6,873 nucleotides of DNA from SYHX01 sp049317645 (GTDB lineage Bacteria > Bacteroidota > Bacteroidia > UBA7662), in NCBI GenBank assembly GCA_049317645.1, contig JBMOHV010000077.1, positions 1-6,873 on the forward strand, written 5' to 3'. Each line of letters opens with the position of its first letter. The first letter of the stretch is position 1. A program made the translations under genes and the position numbers. This document shows, in pieces, positions 4,674 to 6,873 of the stretch. The notes below the pieces were generated by a model. The model had not been told where the DNA came from. It searched no databases and saw nothing but the letters and a program-made list of their open reading frames with translations.

Positions 4674-6517
4674 TGAGTCGGGGATTGTTGCGATTTGCGA
4701 TCGGCTTGATTTGGGGGTTGGCCTGCCCTTGTTGGGTTCTTGCCCAAGACTTTATTCATCCTGTCGAAGGACTTCCTCTCACTTCGGGTGTTTTTGGGGA
4801 ATTAAGAACCAATCATTTGCATTCAGGATTGGATTACAGGACCGGGGGAAGCACCGGTATCCCGGTCCTGGCGGCGGCTTCGGGCCATGTGAGTCGTATC
4901 AAAACATCGGCCACCGGCTACGGACTCGCCTTGTATTTGGACCACCCCAACGGTTACACCACGGTTTATGCCCACCTGGAGCGCTACGCCAGTCCATTGG
5001 CCGAATGGATCAAGGCCCGGCATTACCAATACCTCCAATTTGAATTGGATTTGGCCTTGCAACCCGGTGAATTGCCCGTGCGTCAAGGTCAAATTATCGG
5101 CTACAGCGGCAATACCGGCGGTTCCGGAGGACCGCATCTGCATTTTGAAGTCCGCCATACCCTGAGCGAGGCGATTATCAACCCACAGCATATGGGGCTG
5201 CGGCTGGTGGACCGCCGGCCTCCTTATTTTCAATCCCTTCGATTGATCGAAATCCCCGGTCCCGGCCTCAGCCAACGTGTGTTACGGACCACCGACTTGT
5301 TCCCGCCCAAAACCAAGGTAGCCAAAAGCAAAGGCAGGAAATCCCGCAAATCCAAACGCAAGCCCGCACCCGCAGTCGTCCGTCCACGGACGTATCCCCT
5401 CAGCGACGATGGTTCGCCCTCTGAATCGGCTTCTGTGATCCCGGTTCCCCTAAAGAGCACCGGTTATATCGAATTAATGGCCAGGGATCGGCAAGACTCC
5501 AACGAATTAACCACCGGGGTCTATCGCATTGTTGTGTTACAGAACCGAGATACCATCTACGAATTCAAAGCAGATGGTTTTCATTTTGACCAAACGCGCT
5601 ATGGGAATTCGGTGATGGATTATCCATCCAGAATCCTGGATCGATCCCAAAGGCATCGCTGCCAGGTAAGTCCTGGAAACCATCTGCCTATGTACGGTCG
5701 CATTCGTCGGAACGGGTTGCTTTACCCTCCCAACGAGGGATCAGTGGACTCGGTGCAAATATGGTGTTATGACTTTAACGGGAACAAAGCGGGGCGGGGC
5801 TTTGCGGTCAAGGCTGACAGCGCTGTGGCGGTTCCGGCCCTGGCTGTCCAACGCGCCGCGACCGATCGAGAAATTATCGTTCGAGATCAGGGCTTGGTCT
5901 TGCGATTGGCGCCGGGGACTCTCTACGATGAGGAGCCGCTGCGCCATCGATCGCTTCCTCCAGCGGCCGGTAACCTGGCCTCCAGAACTTGGGAAATTCA
6001 CAACGCGCGGACGCCGGTTCATCAACCCTACGATGTCCGTATTCAGGCTGGGCCCCATCGGATCAATCCATCCCTGCGTTCCAAGGTTTTTTTGCAAAAC
6101 AAAGGCTTGGGGAATCAAATCGCCTACCATGCCGGCACCTGGGATGGGAATTGGTTCCTGAGCCAGGCACGCATGTTTGGTCGTTTGAGCCTTGTGGTGG
6201 ACACCGTGCCCCCGGCCATCCGTTGCTTGCTCAATCCCAAAATAAAGGTCCTTCGGAGGGGTCAAATCCTTTCCTATCGGATCAGCGATGCCATGACCGG
6301 GGTGCATGATTACCGAATGTGTGTGGGCGATGCCTGGGTTTTGGCTCCGTACGATGCCAAAAACAGCCTGTTGACCGTCGCCGTGGACGAATGCTTTCCA
6401 CTTGGAAACCAAAACCTGGAATTGGTTGTTAAGGACAAAGCGGGCAATACCCGAATCCATCGCCTCCCCCTGCTGATCGAAGGATCCGACCCGTCTTCCT
6501 TCCTTCCTGAACCTTGA
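4673..6517 (+). CDS. Secreted M23 (LytM-type) metallopeptidase with long C-terminal region
   Basis: M23 zinc peptidases cut peptide cross-bridges of peptidoglycan; this one should act in the periplasm. The 614-residue product starts at the ATG sharing its A with the preceding TGA (a TTG one codon earlier is in frame but less likely). A signal peptide covers about 1-25 (hydrophobic core RFAIGLIWGLACPCWVLA, likely cut after VLA). The M23 domain (about 28-175) has every catalytic residue: H50 and D54 (HSGLD), H101 (YAHL), and H155 and H157 (PHLHFEV). So it should be an active enzyme rather than a degenerate LytM activator. Next come a lysine/arginine-rich stretch (about 212-230), a conserved-looking region (about 256-390, with IELMARDRQDSNELTTGVYR), and a terminal Ig-like segment (about 509-605) with VDTVPPAI, SDAMTGVHDYR and KDKAGN. 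Cysteines 18 and 20 lie in the signal region but do not form a good lipobox. Confidence 0.9.
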   Translation: MSRGLLRFAIGLIWGLACPCWVLAQDFIHPVEGLPLTSGVFGELRTNHLHSGLDYRTGGSTGIPVLAAASGHVSRIKTSATGYGLALYLDHPNGYTTVYAHLERYASPLAEWIKARHYQYLQFELDLALQPGELPVRQGQIIGYSGNTGGSGGPHLHFEVRHTLSEAIINPQHMGLRLVDRRPPYFQSLRLIEIPGPGLSQRVLRTTDLFPPKTKVAKSKGRKSRKSKRKPAPAVVRPRTYPLSDDGSPSESASVIPVPLKSTGYIELMARDRQDSNELTTGVYRIVVLQNRDTIYEFKADGFHFDQTRYGNSVMDYPSRILDRSQRHRCQVSPGNHLPMYGRIRRNGLLYPPNEGSVDSVQIWCYDFNGNKAGRGFAVKADSAVAVPALAVQRAATDREIIVRDQGLVLRLAPGTLYDEEPLRHRSLPPAAGNLASRTWEIHNARTPVHQPYDVRIQAGPHRINPSLRSKVFLQNKGLGNQIAYHAGTWDGNWFLSQARMFGRLSLVVDTVPPAIRCLLNPKIKVLRRGQILSYRISDAMTGVHDYRMCVGDAWVLAPYDAKNSLLTVAVDECFPLGNQNLELVVKDKAGNTRIHRLPLLIEGSDPSSFLPEP

Positions 6518-6535
6518 ACCCCAAACCCCTCGAAC

Positions 6536-6873
6536 ATGCCCAGACCCCAAGTCGGCGATCCAGCCCCTGCCTTTGAGGCCCCCGATCAAAACGGAAAAAT
6601 CCGCAGCCTCCATGAATTCAAAGGCCAGCGATTGGTCCTTTATTTCTACCCCAAAGACGATACGCCCGGTTGCACGGCCGAAGCCTGCAGCCTCCGGGAT
6701 CATTACCAAAGCCTGCTCCAAGCCGGTTACCAAATCCTGGGCATTAGCAGCGACTCACCTGCTTCGCATCAGAAATTCATCGCCAAATTTCAACTGCCCT
6801 TTGACCTGATCAGCGACCAAGACAAAACGGTGCACGAAGCCTTTGGGACTTGGGTCCAAAAAAGCATGTACGG
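6536..6873 (+). CDS. bcp: Bcp/PrxQ-type thioredoxin-dependent peroxiredoxin (3' end cut by window edge)
   Basis: This enzyme reduces hydrogen peroxide and organic hydroperoxides using a reactive cysteine recycled by thioredoxin, in the cytoplasm. The frame from ATG 6536 is open to the right edge (112 complete codons of an expected roughly 150). It reads VGDPAPAFEAPDQNGKI at the start, then LVLYFYPKDDTPGCTAEACS. C46 is the peroxidatic cysteine in the TPGCT motif, and C51, five positions on, is the resolving cysteine, the spacing typical of the PrxQ/BCP subfamily. ILGISSDSPASHQKFIAKF and LPFDLISDQDKTVHEAFGTW follow, and the visible part ends at QKSMYG, where family members usually read a similar KKMYG. 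It lies 18 bases after the M23 gene with no Shine-Dalgarno, as the fourth visible gene of the operon. Confidence 0.95.
   Translation, partial: MPRPQVGDPAPAFEAPDQNGKIRSLHEFKGQRLVLYFYPKDDTPGCTAEACSLRDHYQSLLQAGYQILGISSDSPASHQKFIAKFQLPFDLISDQDKTVHEAFGTWVQKSMY

Noticed and set aside
4719..4735. Cysteines in the M23 signal region (LACPC), considered as a lipoprotein lipobox.
   Set aside because: The residues before each cysteine do not fit the usual L-[AS]-[GA]-C pattern, and a good signal peptidase I site (VLA before QD) follows immediately.
5741..6733. A 330-codon open frame on the minus strand opposite the M23 gene and the start of bcp.
   Set aside because: It lies antisense to two genes with clear homology, spans their junction, and its translation shows no recognisable domain. 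Long antisense frames are common in this moderately GC-rich coding DNA.

Overview
The window looks like ordinary chromosomal core DNA from a member of the Bacteroidota. Several things point there: the gene order rplM-rpsI-rpsB, the wording of the L13 and S9 proteins, a TAnnTTTG promoter element of the Bacteroidota type upstream of rplM, and the near absence of Shine-Dalgarno sequences (only rpsB has one). The DNA appears moderately GC-rich for that phylum, so a Saprospiria- or Cytophagia-like lineage is possible, but I cannot place it further from sequence alone. No mobile element, CRISPR array, tRNA, rRNA or sign of recent transfer was seen.

Layout. Two transcription blocks diverge from about position 2400. 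Leftward (minus strand) run recR (recombination mediator), then a 161-base gap, then the ribosomal protein genes rplM (L13), rpsI (S9) and rpsB (S2), the last cut by the left edge. The gap holds hairpins at the end of recR, a promoter candidate and a short rplM leader with a hairpin and a repeated heptamer. Rightward (plus strand) run a sodium:solute symporter family transporter, a LOG-family nucleotide hydrolase (TIGR00730 type), a secreted M23 zinc peptidase with a long C-terminal region, and a bcp/PrxQ-type peroxiredoxin cut by the right edge. The four rightward genes are spaced by 9, -1 and 18 bases and read as one operon.

How they work together. The leftward ribosomal genes form a conventional translation operon, probably continuing past the edge. 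The rightward genes do not form an obvious pathway: they combine solute uptake, nucleotide metabolism, cell-wall cutting and peroxide removal. Three of the eight genes use non-ATG starts (rplM GTG, recR GTG, transporter TTG), and two of these face each other across a 66-base divergent region.

I found no convincing previously undescribed system. The items most worth checking are the rplM leader, the lone Shine-Dalgarno at rpsB, the possible leaderless recR, and the lysine/arginine-rich segment inside the M23 protein.
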